Part shown: one piece after another, positions 23,223-34,465 of the stretch
Numbering within the stretch: the stretch's first letter is position 1
Layout: each line of letters opens with the position of its first letter
Made by a program: the position numbers and the translations under genes
The notes under the pieces: generated by a model
The model's database searches: none
Seen by the model: the letters and a program-made list of their open reading frames with translations, nothing else
What the model was told of the DNA's origin: nothing
DNA from: Craterostigma plantagineum
Lineage: Eukaryota > Streptophyta > Magnoliopsida > Lamiales > Linderniaceae
DNA: 64,000 nt
Direction of reading: 5' to 3'
Assembly: GCA_027422505.1 (NCBI GenBank)
Contig: JAPQWV010000051.1
Coordinates: 1,951,501-2,015,500, forward strand

Positions 23223-25751
23223 CTATGTACATCCAAGTTTCGACCCTATCTTTCGCAAGATATCGTCTAACTTCTCAAAATAAGCTTCCCTAAGTGATTT
23301 TCCGAAGACCATTACCACACAGAAGCTTGACAACCCTATTGTGTACCCCAAAGACAAGAGTACTATCAACCAATCTACTTCAGCTCCATGAGATGCTTCA
23401 GTGTCATGATCATCATTATTATTATCATCATCATCAACTTTAACACCGCATTTACCTGCAGTTAACGGAGGACCGCACAGATTGTTTCCAATGAAGCTCG
23501 AAGCGTTCATGCTCTGAAGTTGAGTGCTTTCTGGTATTCTCCCCGTTAGGTTGTTGTAAGACAAGTTAAGATCGTTCAGAAAGGTCATCTTCGTAAAGCT
23601 GTTGGGAATCTCGCCCGTAAGAGAATTGTGCGATAAATCGAGGGATTCTAACTGCTTCATGTTGCCTAAGTCGCTTGGAATTAAGCCCGACAAGTGATTC
23701 CTTGACAAGTTCAACGTCCTCAAGCCCGTCAAATGCGTCAATTCCACGGGGATATTCCCTGATAGGTTATTGTTTGCAAGATCAATGGTGGTCACCAAAG
23801 GAAGTAAGACATCGTACGAACGCGGTTCTCCTTTTGTATTAATAACCACGCTGATCACTGTGCTAAACCTATTTTCTTGAGATTGAGATTCAGGATTTGT
23901 GTCTTCGACCATCGCCTTAAAATTACCGAAACAAGTTGGGATATTTCCATGAAGGTTGTTGTTCGATACATCCAAGATTTGGATATAGGTGAGCGAACAT
24001 ATACTCGAATCGATTCTTCCACTTAGGTTGTTGGATCGTAAAATGACGTACCTTAGCAAAAGTGAATTCAATGTCCATTTTGGTAGATTTCCGTACAAAT
24101 AGTTAGCAGAAAGGTCGACCATCTCCAACTCTTCGGAACGAAGGATCGAGGGAGGCACATGGCCTGAAAATCTGTTATTGCGTAGATTCAAAATTTTTAA
24201 GCTATCGAGAAGTTCGATCGAAGATGGAATGCTTCCATTCATGTCATTGTTTCCCAGATTCAACACTATAAGATTTTTCAGTCTCATCCAACAATCTGGC
24301 ACCTCTCCGCCGCTCAATCGATCTGAAAGATCTCTGCATGGATCGGAAGCTGAAGAAAAGTTTGAATCTTGAAGGAGAACTCCTGATAGGTGATTCGCAA
24401 ACACGGAGAAAATTTGAAGGCTGCTGAGATTAAAGATGGAAACTGGCAAAACACCGCTGAGATGATTCTGACTTAGATCAAGAAAATCTAGTAATGCCAA
24501 ATTTCCTATTGTGGAAGGGACAGCTCCATTTAAGTTGTTTGAGAAGAGGTTAAGTACCTGAAGCCTACTAAGGTTTCCAATGGTTGAAGGTATCATCTGT
24601 GAAAAGTGATTCATTGAAAGGTCGAGATCAAATAAGCTTGTTAAGTTTCCGATCTCAGATGGGATAGGGCCTGATAAAGAATTGTTGTACATAAACAGAA
24701 CATAGAGATCCTTGAGCAAGCCTATCTCGGAGGGGATCTTTCCAGTGAAGTTATTGCTTTCAAGGTGTAAAGAATTAAGTTTCGTCCAGCTTCTGATCAT
24801 ATCAGGTGGTATAGTACCACTAAAGCTGTTATCATGCAATCCAATCTCAGACAAATTGTTAAGATCCGACAAAGATGGAGGTAAATTTCCTGAAAACGAA
24901 TTAACCCCCAAATTTAAGTACGTAAGGTTAGTGCATAAGCCCAGCTCCGAAGGAATCGTCGAATTGAAGAAATTGTTGCCAAGGTCTAAATGTTGAAGGT
25001 TCTTGATCTGACCAATAGAAGATGGTAACTCACCATGAAAGGAATTGTTGTATAGATCAAGATATTCCAACTGTGACAGCTTTGAAACACTTGCAGACAA
25101 TGGCCCTCTTAATGAATTCGAAGATAGATCGAGGTGTTCAAGACTTGCCAGATTAGTGAAAAGCGATTCAGGAATCTGCCCAGTGAAGTAATTCTGGGAA
25201 AGACTGAGATAAGTAAGGTTTAGACAGTTCAACAAAAAGCTCGGAATTTCATAGGCGGTGAAGTAATTCACGGACAGACTAAGATAAGTAAGGTTTAGAC
25301 TGGAGATCTGATGAGGTATTTCTCCATCGAAAGAGTTGAAGCTTAGGTCCAAGAAAATCAACTTGGAGAGATTGCCAATGGAAGATGGTATTGACCCGTT
25401 TAGGTAATTTAAGGAAAGATCCAAGCTCATGAGATTAGGGAATGAAGTGAAGTCGAAATGCTCGATAGTACCTTCGAGATTTGCATCAGACAAGAGTATT
25501 TCAGACACTGAACCTCCATTATCGCACGTAATCCCTTTCCAACTGCACTTATCAGTCCCTGGAGACCAAGATTCGAGGTAAGGAGACGACAATGATGATG
25601 ATAAGGTTTTCTTCCATGTGATTAGCGCCTGTGATTCAGATATTGGTGAAGCTTTCAGTGAATGCAAGAAGAAGAAGAAGAAGGCTGAGACGATATGAAA
25701 TACTATGAGCACGAAATTTTTCTGGGAATTCAGCATGTGTGAAACTGACAT
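23223..25751 (-). CDS. LRR receptor-like protein RLP1 (no kinase)
   Basis: Intronless, 842 residues. Hydrophobic signal peptide to about residue 35, LRRNT-type head with the Cys pair C69/C76 (KCSWKGITC), then more than twenty plant-type LRRs (LxxLxLxxNxLxGxIPxxIGN). A cap follows (NNLCGPPLTAGKCG), then an acidic Asp/Asn spacer, one membrane helix (WLIVLLSLGYTIGLSSFCVV, about 793-815) and a cytosolic tail of about 25 residues. There is no kinase domain, so signalling would need a partner kinase such as SOBIR1 or BAK1 (family knowledge). The head resembles MIK2-like receptor kinases. ATG 25751 is upstream of the ATG shared with RLP2 (25736); the extra ATG arises from an ATC-to-ATG difference, so either may be used. 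Confidence 0.93.
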   Translation of the reverse strand: MSVSHMLNSQKNFVLIVFHIVSAFFFFFLHSLKASPISESQALITWKKTLSSSLSSPYLESWSPGTDKCSWKGITCDNGGSVSEILLSDANLEGTIEHFDFTSFPNLMSLDLSLNYLNGSIPSSIGNLSKLIFLDLSFNSFDGEIPHQISSLNLTYLSLSVNYFTAYEIPSFLLNCLNLTYLSLSQNYFTGQIPESLFTNLASLEHLDLSSNSLRGPLSASVSKLSQLEYLDLYNNSFHGELPSSIGQIKNLQHLDLGNNFFNSTIPSELGLCTNLTYLNLGVNSFSGNLPPSLSDLNNLSEIGLHDNSFSGTIPPDMIRSWTKLNSLHLESNNFTGKIPSEIGLLKDLYVLFMYNNSLSGPIPSEIGNLTSLFDLDLSMNHFSQMIPSTIGNLSRLQVLNLFSNNLNGAVPSTIGNLALLDFLDLSQNHLSGVLPVSIFNLSSLQIFSVFANHLSGVLLQDSNFSSASDPCRDLSDRLSGGEVPDCWMRLKNLIVLNLGNNDMNGSIPSSIELLDSLKILNLRNNRFSGHVPPSILRSEELEMVDLSANYLYGNLPKWTLNSLLLRYVILRSNNLSGRIDSSICSLTYIQILDVSNNNLHGNIPTCFGNFKAMVEDTNPESQSQENRFSTVISVVINTKGEPRSYDVLLPLVTTIDLANNNLSGNIPVELTHLTGLRTLNLSRNHLSGLIPSDLGNMKQLESLDLSHNSLTGEIPNSFTKMTFLNDLNLSYNNLTGRIPESTQLQSMNASSFIGNNLCGPPLTAGKCGVKVDDDDNNNDDHDTEASHGAEVDWLIVLLSLGYTIGLSSFCVVMVFGKSLREAYFEKLDDILRKIGSKLGCT

Positions 25752-25793
25752 TATTATGGATGTGCGGTAAGATCATTTATCAGACACAATAGG

Positions 25794-25801
25794 TATATAT
25801 A
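25794..25801 (-). promoter_or_regulatory. TATA box of RLP1
   Basis: TATATATA on minus, about 43 bp before the start codon. The same box precedes RLP2 at about 34523-34530. Confidence 0.6.
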
Positions 25802-26763
25802 GATGTGTTCAATAATATTATTCTATACTAGTGAATTGGCGCGTGCTTGCCACAAGGAAGACTTATACCAAGTCTTCTTTTTTTTTTTCCGAGTCAATTT
25901 GTCTGAATACCTTTTTGTTGTAAGTGGTGCTTCTCAAAGTGCTCGTCACTTTCTTCAGTGAAGCCGCGAAAGAAAAAGACAACATATATTAAGTGGAAAA
26001 CTGACTCCAAGTTACTCATCGATACGACGACTTGCTTTAGTTTTAGTTCTAGTGGAAGACTGAAGAATAATGTTGATTTTTGCCATTATTATTTTGTTAT
26101 ATATTAAGCCTTAGCTTATTTCACACTACTATTTTGCCATTATATAAACAAATAACTTGATGGCTGACATCGCATGAATATGTGTAACCAATTCACAGTC
26201 TGATAATGTTAACTTTCTTCAAAGTTCAAACTTCATTTCATATATATTGTAATGCACTAACATTCTATCTCAAACATTTTACGTGATATTACAAAAAAAA
26301 AATCAATGATTGATTGACCGATGTTGTTAGTCCTATTTCTAATAACTTTAGCTTACATTACATTAAATATAATTAACAGAATATCGTAAAAAGAAAAAGG
26401 TCGAATAAAAAAAGCATTAACTTTCTTAAAAGGTTCGTAATGTTTGGCCAAATTAAAATTTTAGGTCACTAAATACACATGTTTTAGTTTTGGGTCACTA
26501 TGTTTGATAATTGCATAAATAGGACCATCTCTCACGAAAAGACAATCCGCATCGATGTTTCATTCATCTCAAAATATTTGGAATCAACCAATACACAATA
26601 AATAGCATCTATCTAGATCTAAATCCATAACACAGTATTACACCCAAATCCGAAACTAGTTCATGGGATGCGAGACTTTCAATTTTTGTTAACCTTATTA
26701 ATTTGTACTGAAAAAAAATTGAATGATAGAGCGTTCACAAGGGCCTAAACTCTTGCATTATAT
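25802..26763. repeat. Unit 1 downstream flank and spacer start
   Basis: 25802-26387 matches 34530-35105 (unit 2) and parts of 58480-59829 (unit 3). From 26388 the sequence matches 44651 onward, the far side of the large Helitron. No gene. Confidence 0.8.
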
Positions 26764-28200
26764 AAATTTTTCGCCCGTGCAATGCATGGGTTTTAAATAG
26801 TAAAAGTAATATAACCTTTATCAATAGATTTTTCGTTAAACAAACCATCAAAAATTTAGCCAAAGCAATATGCAGGAAGAAACATATATGATACATATTT
26901 TTGATGTCATATTCGAGTTTTTGTGAGATCTTGAATGTTCTTACACGTGAGCAATCATGACCACCGCAAGACAACCGGAAGCGCAACAACGTCATCTTTA
27001 TCGGTCTCCACTGCAAAACCAGTTTAATTAGAGTAGGCGACGTTTTTCCATCGCTGACACCTTAAACGCAAAAAAAAAAAGAAAAGAAAAAGAAATTGTG
27101 AGAGAATAGGTAGGGGTCCTAAGTCCTAACACAAGATAAAGTTAATTACAAATAGCCCATAAATATTATTGAGCATAAACTCAAACACGTTCAAAGAAAA
27201 TATATAACCCCACAAAAAAAAATAATAATAATAAACCAGCAAACCTGCATTTAAGCAAAAGGTTATTCAAATGGTCACTCGTCGTTCAAAGATTAGTAAA
27301 TCATCTCTTATCTCCGCTTCTGTTTCAAGATAAGAACACAAATGGTTATTCGTCGATCAAAGATTAGTAAATCATCTCTTATCTCCTCTTTCTGTTTCAA
27401 GATAAGAACACCGAATAATTACCAATTGATACAGAAGGACTTGAAATTATGAATCAAACCTATTTCTTCATCTTCATCACCCAATTTGAACGCAAGAAAA
27501 CAATAATAAGATTGTAATCGCATGAAGTAAGACCGGTGAAAAATATTTAATCGAAAAAGAAAAAAAACTGCAACCTTTGGGATGGCTTTAAATTCTGGAA
27601 AGCCGATTTTGATGCAAAGGAGATAGAGATGATGAAGCCGACCACATTGATTCGCCTAGGCCGCTTAGTCGTACAGATAACTTGGTTGCTTCTAAATTTT
27701 CTACTTCAGAGCTGAAAACCTTGCAAGACACCAAAAAAAAAAACATAAATAAACCCACAAAAAGCTTCATCAACTATCAAATCTTAGAACCTTAAAGCTC
27801 ATAAAAAATCCATCCCTAAACAAAAGGAAAAACATAACAGCAAAGAGGAAAAGAAAATTCGCGATTGCACCAGAGTTTCCAGGAAGACCATATGGGAGAT
27901 GATTGCCGCACAAACAGTGGCTCGTGGGTTGTGTGTCCAAACCTCTGCAATTTCCTCAATTTCGGTGGTGGTAATTTTGATGTATCCTTGGTGATCTAGT
28001 GGTACTGGGTTTGTTCTTAATGTTTTATTATTTTCTTATTTTTTTGACTAATTTTAACCGGTTCACTCGTTCTGTTTGTGGCAGAATATTAGGAGGACGT
28101 GGGAAGGTTTTTTGGTGTTTTTATAATTAACTTTTGAACTTATTGACACGTGGCAGCATATTAGACTTACTACATTTCTAATCTAATATATAAGATAAGA
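26764..28200 (-). mobile_element. Helitron in spacer 1 (non-autonomous)
   Basis: On minus the 3' end shows the hairpin CCCATGC/GCACGGG type at 26774-26790. The CTAG terminus is lost here but kept in the spacer 2 copy (45467-45470). The 5' end starts TC at 28200, followed by host T at 28201. The fourth spacer at about 60440-60445 reads straight across this position, an empty site. No Rep or helicase is encoded. A conserved minus frame at 27588-27773 starts with a hydrophobic stretch but is not recognised. Confidence 0.75.
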
Positions 28201-29012
28201 TGTATGTCGTTGCAAATTCTCATTATCAGCCAATTATTCATGCTACGTCAAATACTACCATTGCATAGATGGCATCGACTTATTAAGTGGCTTAATTACG
28301 ACAAATTCATGTTACGGAAATATATAAATCTCATAAACACATTTTTCACCAGTAATCCGTGTGGAAGTTCTTTGTTCTATTTAGAGATCGTGTGGTCCTT
28401 CCTAAAACCAATTGGTAATATAATAAGCAAGCCTATTATATATACTTGTGTTGACTTGTTTGAAGACCTTGCACTCAATGTGGACATAGCCCAATTTAGA
28501 GTTTCAACATGTTTGAAGTCAAGTATTATTGCGTCATTCGTATAAAATTAAATTACGAAATTCATCAAACTCTAAAAGCAAAATATATTTCATCAAAGAT
28601 TTAATACATATCTTGTGTGAATTAATAAATACTATTGAACTACTCAATATATATATGTGTACACAGTATATATTATATATATAATGTTTGTGTTTTGAGC
28701 ACAACAACACTAATCATCAGCATATTATTACAACAAACATCGTTATGAGGATACGCAAGAACAACGTGCGACTATCTCCTTTGATCTTTGAGAATCAAAT
28801 GAAACCTGTAAGGGCCATTTTGTTTTTCCTGTCTCTTTGTCATCTTTATGTACCATGGTCATTCGTAACTTTGTGAAAGCTCTTTATACTTAACTTGACA
28901 TTGTTTGAATGTGATTATATTCATTTGCAGGGTAGATATGGCCATCATGTGCAGGAGAAACTGAGGTTTTGTCATTAATATCCAGCCGTTGGTTGTTATT
29001 AATCAATTAGTA
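28201..29012. repeat. Spacer end and leader-intron remnant of unit 2
   Basis: Nearly identical to 52840-53643. Homology to unit 1 begins only at about 28770 (matching 20018), inside the leader intron of MYB-CC1. The acceptor TTTGCAG is kept at about 28930. The unit 1 promoter and first exon are absent. Confidence 0.8.
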
Positions 29013-31208
29013 ATGGAAGCAAAACGAGCTCTATCTATCCAAGGCCATGGAGCCCGACAACTCACTAATTGCGCTTCTGGTGCTTTGTCTTCTACTTCAT
29101 ACGTTCATCCGAATCAGCAAGAAGAAAACTATCTGGGATTTCCCCATAGATAGGAGACCCATGCAGCAACCTACATATGCCGTCTCACCTCTGTCTTCCC
29201 AAAATGGAGTAGTTGGGACTATGCTTCCTTCTTCCTCTTTTTATTCAAACGTTCAATTTGCTGCGGTTCAAGAAAATCAGCCAACACAATCCAATTCCAT
29301 TTCTCATGCGACTAACAGTGGTACTCCAATTTGCACGCCACGTTCTTTAGATGCTGCTGGTCTAAGATCCACTGCCTCGAGCCATCATCATAACAGAGAA
29401 AATAACGATCCTTGGAGCATAGACGCACTGTCTGAGTTTCTCGATTTTCCAGAAACTTCCCTGATTGGGCAGAACCAAATCGATGCCAGTGGTAATGGCT
29501 GTGGCATTGGGTTTCCTTCTGAGAATATTGGTAAAGCGGGTGATTGGGAGGGTTGGCTTAATACTGCTGATTGTGATGCTTTTAGTTCTGACTGGAACGA
29601 GATCCTTGCTGGTGCAAATGCTACGGACCCCCAGCTAAAGGTTGGTTCATTACGTATAAATCTGTTTTCTGCTTTAATTTGTTGAGATGCTTAAGAATGG
29701 ATTTCTTTTTATTTCTTTTGTTACTTACTCTGTTGGTGTTATGCATTGGATCAGAGTCAGATTTCTCCACAACCAGCGACTTTCACTACTCAACCCCAAA
29801 TTCCTCAACAACTTCCACCCAAAGTTGTAGTGGCAAGTAAAGTTCCCGTCCAATCATCGTCCACCACAAGTTCTAATCCAGGAAAGCAGCGAATGCGATG
29901 GACGCCTGAACTTCACGAATCCTTTGTCGATGCAGTAAATAGACTTGGTGGAAGTGAAAGTAGGCCTTTCGATTGGCTTCAAATAACTTCTTATTTTACC
30001 TGAGGATTTTGAAATTTTTGAATTCGTTGTAATGGAAAACACGTATTTCTTTTTTCCAGAGGCGACGCCAAAGGGTGTCCTGAAGCTAATGAAAGCTGAG
30101 GGACTGAATATATATCATGTTAAAAGCCACTTACAGGTGCGTATCATGTGCATTTTCGATGGACCTTACATTCTTGGAGATGTTGAGATCCATCTATTAT
30201 ATACTGATCGATATTTTGACTCTGAAATCCATTTCATTGGTGCAGAAATATCGTACAGCCAGATATAGACCTGATACGACCGAAGCTGGTATGCATTCTA
30301 TCCCATTTTCTAATAATGTGTTCATCGTGTCATTCTGATTTTTTACATGGTTCCATCTATTGGGTGAACTGCAAGCATAAGCTGTGAGAGACAATATTAG
30401 TCCTTCGTCAACTGAATAGAATGAATCCGATACTTCAATATCTGATGCATGAGCATACGTACTTCCTTTTAAGTTGCTGATAGAGAGCATCAAATAATTC
30501 CAGCCATTGTAAATGCCAAGGATATCTTCTCCAATCAACTTTCATGTTATGCACTTTCTTTTTGCAGAATCGTCAGAAAGAGGAACAACCTCCATTGACG
30601 ACCTCACATCCCTGGACTTGAAAACGTAGGAACAATTTTCTAATAGATACCTAATGGATATAGATATTTTGCATATAATAATCTTTGGGCTGATTGTCAT
30701 GCTCCTCCATTATTGCTGAACAGGGGTGTGGAGATCACTGAAGCTTTGAGGTTGCAGATGGAAGTACAAAAGAGGCTTCACGAACAACTCGAGGTATACA
30801 TACATCTTTTAGATGTTTCCCTCGGGCTTTTTAACCTTCCAAATATGAATATTCACTTTCACATAATAAACCATCCATCAGATCCAAAGAAACCTTCAGC
30901 TTCGCATAGAAGAGCAAGGAAGATACCTTCAAATGATGTTCGAGAAATCAGGCATGGACTTAACCAACTCTTCTGGCGAAAATCCCATTAAAAGTTCTTC
31001 GGCCAATGCATCCCAAAACAAAGACAAAGAACCAGTCGAAGGCAGCCAAAGCAAAGCATCAAATGAGTCGTTGTTGGCTAATGTAGGCTCAGTTTCTGTG
31101 GAATCAAAGGAAGGATCAGACAAAAAATCTGTCGAAAACAAAGAGATGGCTATGGGTAGTAATGAGGAATCACCGCCGCCGCCCAAGCGTGCGAAGCAGC
31201 ACAATTAG
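29013..31208 (+). pseudogene. MYB-CC copy 2 with 17-nt deletion and altered acceptor
   Basis: Exons matching unit 1: 29013-29640, 29755-29959, 30060-30136, 30246-30288, 30568-30625, 30724-30793, 30882-31208. A 17-nt deletion near 29143, relative to unit 1, makes the ancestral ATG frame (29013) stop at TAG after about 45 codons. The downstream frame is instead open from ATG 29047, giving a possible 457-residue protein with a new N-terminus (MEPDNS then LIALLVLCLLLHTFIRIS). The exon 2 acceptor TTAG of unit 1 is TTATG here. The next AG (29754) would restore splicing with an in-frame loss of four residues. The MYB repeat, coiled coil and K-H-R triad are intact. It may be a pseudogene or a neo-N-terminal gene; transcript data would decide. 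Confidence 0.75.
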
Positions 31209-31975
31209 CCTATGATTTCCTTTCAAAATAAATGAAATCTGCATGAATGGAATTTGATTTTTGCGAAGACTATTAAATCCTTGAATAGGTTCAATAACTC
31301 TTTAAGCTTCGGCATGAAGCTTTAATTATTTATGTTTGTAGATTGATTTTTACAGCCATTTGTGGTTTGAAATTGGAAGCCTTGTTCTAGTTTTGAGAAT
31401 CAAATTCTATTATGTTCGTATAAAGTGCCCTTAGTCAACGCTCAGAAGCAACAATGTGACATTATTATTACCATCAACCTAGACTTCTTACACTGTAAGA
31501 ATCCTACTTGGAGATATCATATTCAGTCTCCAGATAGTAAAAAATTATATTAATGTTTTCTTGGGGCTAGCTAGTGTAGACACTTCATATCTCGTTTTCT
31601 CTTGAAGGCTGACCTTTTTTTTAGCATTTTTTATTTTCGAAAATGCTTACTAGGAGCACATTTTCAAAGGGAAGAATCAACCTTGGGGCTCATTACCGTG
31701 AACAAGCTTAGTACCGAAACCCTTTATTATTATAGCGTGAACAAGATAGTTCTATTTGTTAATGCATTTTATTATTATAGCGTACTGTCAATCCCTTTAT
31801 TAGACACCATTATTTTGGATTTTGCCTTTCCAAGCTGTGTTTCTATACAATACAATACCAGACATTAATGTTACAACAAATTGAGAGCGTCAGCTTACTA
31901 CAAGATTAGTATTTATGTTAATCTTCCTTGAAGAAATGCTGATCTTTTGCCGTATATGCTGATATTTAGCTTCAT
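31209..31975. other. Convergent intergenic region, unit 2
   Basis: Almost identical to 22456-23222. No gene. Confidence 0.75.
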
Positions 31976-34465
31976 CTATTTACATCCAAGTTTCGACCCT
32001 ATCTTTCGCAAGATATCGTCTAACTTCTCAAAATAAGCTTCCCTAAGTGATTTTCCGAAGACCATTACCACACAGAAGCTTGACAACCCTATTGTGTACC
32101 CCAAAGACAAGAGTACTATCAACCAATCTACTTCAGCTCCATGAGATGCTTCAGTGTCATGATCATCATTATTATCGTCATCATCAACTTTAACACCGCA
32201 TTTGCCTGCGGTTAACGGAGGACCGCACAGATTGTTTCCAATGAAGCTCGAAGCGTTCATGCTCTGAAGTTGAGTGCTTTCTGGTATTCTCCCCGTTAGG
32301 TTGTTGTAAGACAAGTTAAGATCGTTCAGAAAGGTCATCTTCGTAAAGCTGTTGGGAATCTCGCCCGTAAGAGAATTGTGCGATAAATCGAGGGATTCTA
32401 ACTGCTTCATGTTGCCTAAGTCGCTTGGAATTAAGCCCGACAAGTGATTCCTTGACAAGTTCAACGTCCTCAAGCCCGTCAAATGCGTCAATTCCACTGG
32501 GATATTCCCAGATAGGTTATTGTTTGCAAGATCAATGGTGGTCACCAAAGGAAGTAAGACATCGTACGAACGCGGTTCTCCTTTTGTGTTAATAACCACG
32601 CTGATCACCATGCCATCAAAATAATTTTCTTGTGCAAGTTTTGCGTCTTCGACCATTGCCTTGAAATTACCGAAACAACTTGGGATAGTACCTTGGAGGA
32701 GGTTGTTTGATACATCCAAGATTTGGATAGAGGTGAACGAACATATACTTGAATCGATTGTGCCACTTAGGTTGTTGGATCGTAGGATGACGTACCTTAG
32801 CGAAAGTGATGACCATTGCGGAAGATTTCCGTACAAATAGTTAGCAGAGAGGTCGACTATCACCAACTCTTTGGAACTAAGGATCGAGGGAGGCACCTGG
32901 CCTGAAAATCTGTTATTGCGCAGATTCAAAATTTGTAAGCCATCGAGAAGTTCGATAGAAGATGGAATACTTCCATTCATGTCATTGTTTCCCAGATTCA
33001 ACACTGCAAGATTTTTCAGTCTCATCCAACAATCTGGCACTTCTCCGCCACTCAATCGACCTGAGAGATTTCGGCAAGGATTGGAAGCTGAAGAAAAGTT
33101 TGAATCTTGAAGGAGAACGCCTGACAGGTTATTCTCAAACACGGAGAATATGTTGAGGTTGCGGAGGTTAAAGATAGTAACTGGCAAAACACCGCTGAGC
33201 TGATTCTGACTCAGATCAAGATACTCTAATGATACCAAATTTCCTATTCTCGAAGGGATAGCTCCATTCAAGTTATTTGAGGAAAGGACAAGTGCCTGTA
33301 GATTAACAAGGTTTTCAATGGTTGAAGGTATCATCTCAGAAAAGCGATTCATCGAAAGGTCGAGATCAGATAATTTTTCTAAGTTTCCGACCTCAGGTGG
33401 GATAGGTCCGGATAGCGAATTGTTGCGCATAGACAACTCTTGGAGATCCTTGAGCAAGCCTATCTCGGAGGGGATCTTTCCACTGAAGTTATTGCTATCA
33501 AGACTTAAAGATGTAAGTTTCGTCCAGCTTCTGATCATATCAGGTGATATATTACCACTAAAGTTGTTATCACGCAATTCCATCCCAACCAAATTGTTCA
33601 GATCGGACAAAGATGAAGGTAAACTTCCAGAAAACGAATTAACCTCCAAATTTAAGTACGTAAGGTTAGTGCATAAGCCCAGCTCCGGAGGAATCGTCGA
33701 ATTGAAGAAATTGTTGCCAAGGTCTAAAAATCGAAGGTTCTTGAGCTGACCAATAGAAGATGGTAACTCACCATGAAAAGAGTTGTTGTATAGATTAAGA
33801 TATCCCAACCGTGACAAGTTTGAAACACTTGCAGACAATGGCCCTCTTAATGAATTGTAAGAAAGATCGAGGTGTTCAAGACTTGCCAGATTAGTGAAAA
33901 GCGATTCAGGAATCTGCCCAGTGAAGTAATTCTTGGACAGACTGAGATAAGTAAGGTTTAGACAGTTCAACAAAAAGCTCGGAATTTCACAGGCGGTGAA
34001 GTAATTCACGGACAGACTGAGATAAGTATCGGTTACACTGGAGATCTGATGAGGTATTTCTCCATCGAAATAGTTGTTGCTTAGGTCCAAGAAAATCAAC
34101 TTGGAGAGATTGCCAATGGAAGATGGTATTGACCCGTTTAGGTAATTTGAGGAAAGATCCAAGCTCATGAGATTAGGGAATGAAGTGAAGTCGAAAAGCT
34201 CGATAGTACCTTCGAGATTTGCATCAGACAAGTGTATTTCAGACACTGAACCTCCATTATCGCAAGTAATCCCTTTCCAACTGCACTTATCAGTTCCTGT
34301 AGACCAAGAACTGAGGTAAGGAGACGATGATGATAAGGTTTTCTTCCATGTGATTAGAGCCTGTGATTCAGATACTGGTGAAGCTTTCAGTGAATGCAAG
34401 AAGAAGAAGAAGGCTGAGACGATATGAAGTACTATGAGCACGAAATTTTTCTGGGAATTCAACAT
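31976..34465 (-). CDS. LRR receptor-like protein RLP2 (no kinase)
   Basis: Intronless, 829 residues, starting MLNSQKN with a signal peptide to about residue 30. The architecture matches RLP1: LRRNT head (KCSWKGITC), more than twenty LRRs, NNLCGPP cap, Asp-rich spacer, one membrane helix, and a short tail ending KLGCK. The last about 210 residues are nearly identical to RLP1, whereas many solvent-side positions of the middle LRRs differ. That pattern fits gene conversion at the 3' end with diversification of the ligand-facing repeats (inference). It has no lesion. It converges on MYB-CC2. Confidence 0.92.
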   Translation of the reverse strand: MLNSQKNFVLIVLHIVSAFFFFLHSLKASPVSESQALITWKKTLSSSSPYLSSWSTGTDKCSWKGITCDNGGSVSEIHLSDANLEGTIELFDFTSFPNLMSLDLSSNYLNGSIPSSIGNLSKLIFLDLSNNYFDGEIPHQISSVTDTYLSLSVNYFTACEIPSFLLNCLNLTYLSLSKNYFTGQIPESLFTNLASLEHLDLSYNSLRGPLSASVSNLSRLGYLNLYNNSFHGELPSSIGQLKNLRFLDLGNNFFNSTIPPELGLCTNLTYLNLEVNSFSGSLPSSLSDLNNLVGMELRDNNFSGNISPDMIRSWTKLTSLSLDSNNFSGKIPSEIGLLKDLQELSMRNNSLSGPIPPEVGNLEKLSDLDLSMNRFSEMIPSTIENLVNLQALVLSSNNLNGAIPSRIGNLVSLEYLDLSQNQLSGVLPVTIFNLRNLNIFSVFENNLSGVLLQDSNFSSASNPCRNLSGRLSGGEVPDCWMRLKNLAVLNLGNNDMNGSIPSSIELLDGLQILNLRNNRFSGQVPPSILSSKELVIVDLSANYLYGNLPQWSSLSLRYVILRSNNLSGTIDSSICSFTSIQILDVSNNLLQGTIPSCFGNFKAMVEDAKLAQENYFDGMVISVVINTKGEPRSYDVLLPLVTTIDLANNNLSGNIPVELTHLTGLRTLNLSRNHLSGLIPSDLGNMKQLESLDLSHNSLTGEIPNSFTKMTFLNDLNLSYNNLTGRIPESTQLQSMNASSFIGNNLCGPPLTAGKCGVKVDDDDNNDDHDTEASHGAEVDWLIVLLSLGYTIGLSSFCVVMVFGKSLREAYFEKLDDILRKIGSKLGCK

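Noticed and set aside
24712..24996. Plus-strand open frames within the RLP genes
   Set aside because: Antisense shadows of LRR codons, recurring at the same places in all copies.
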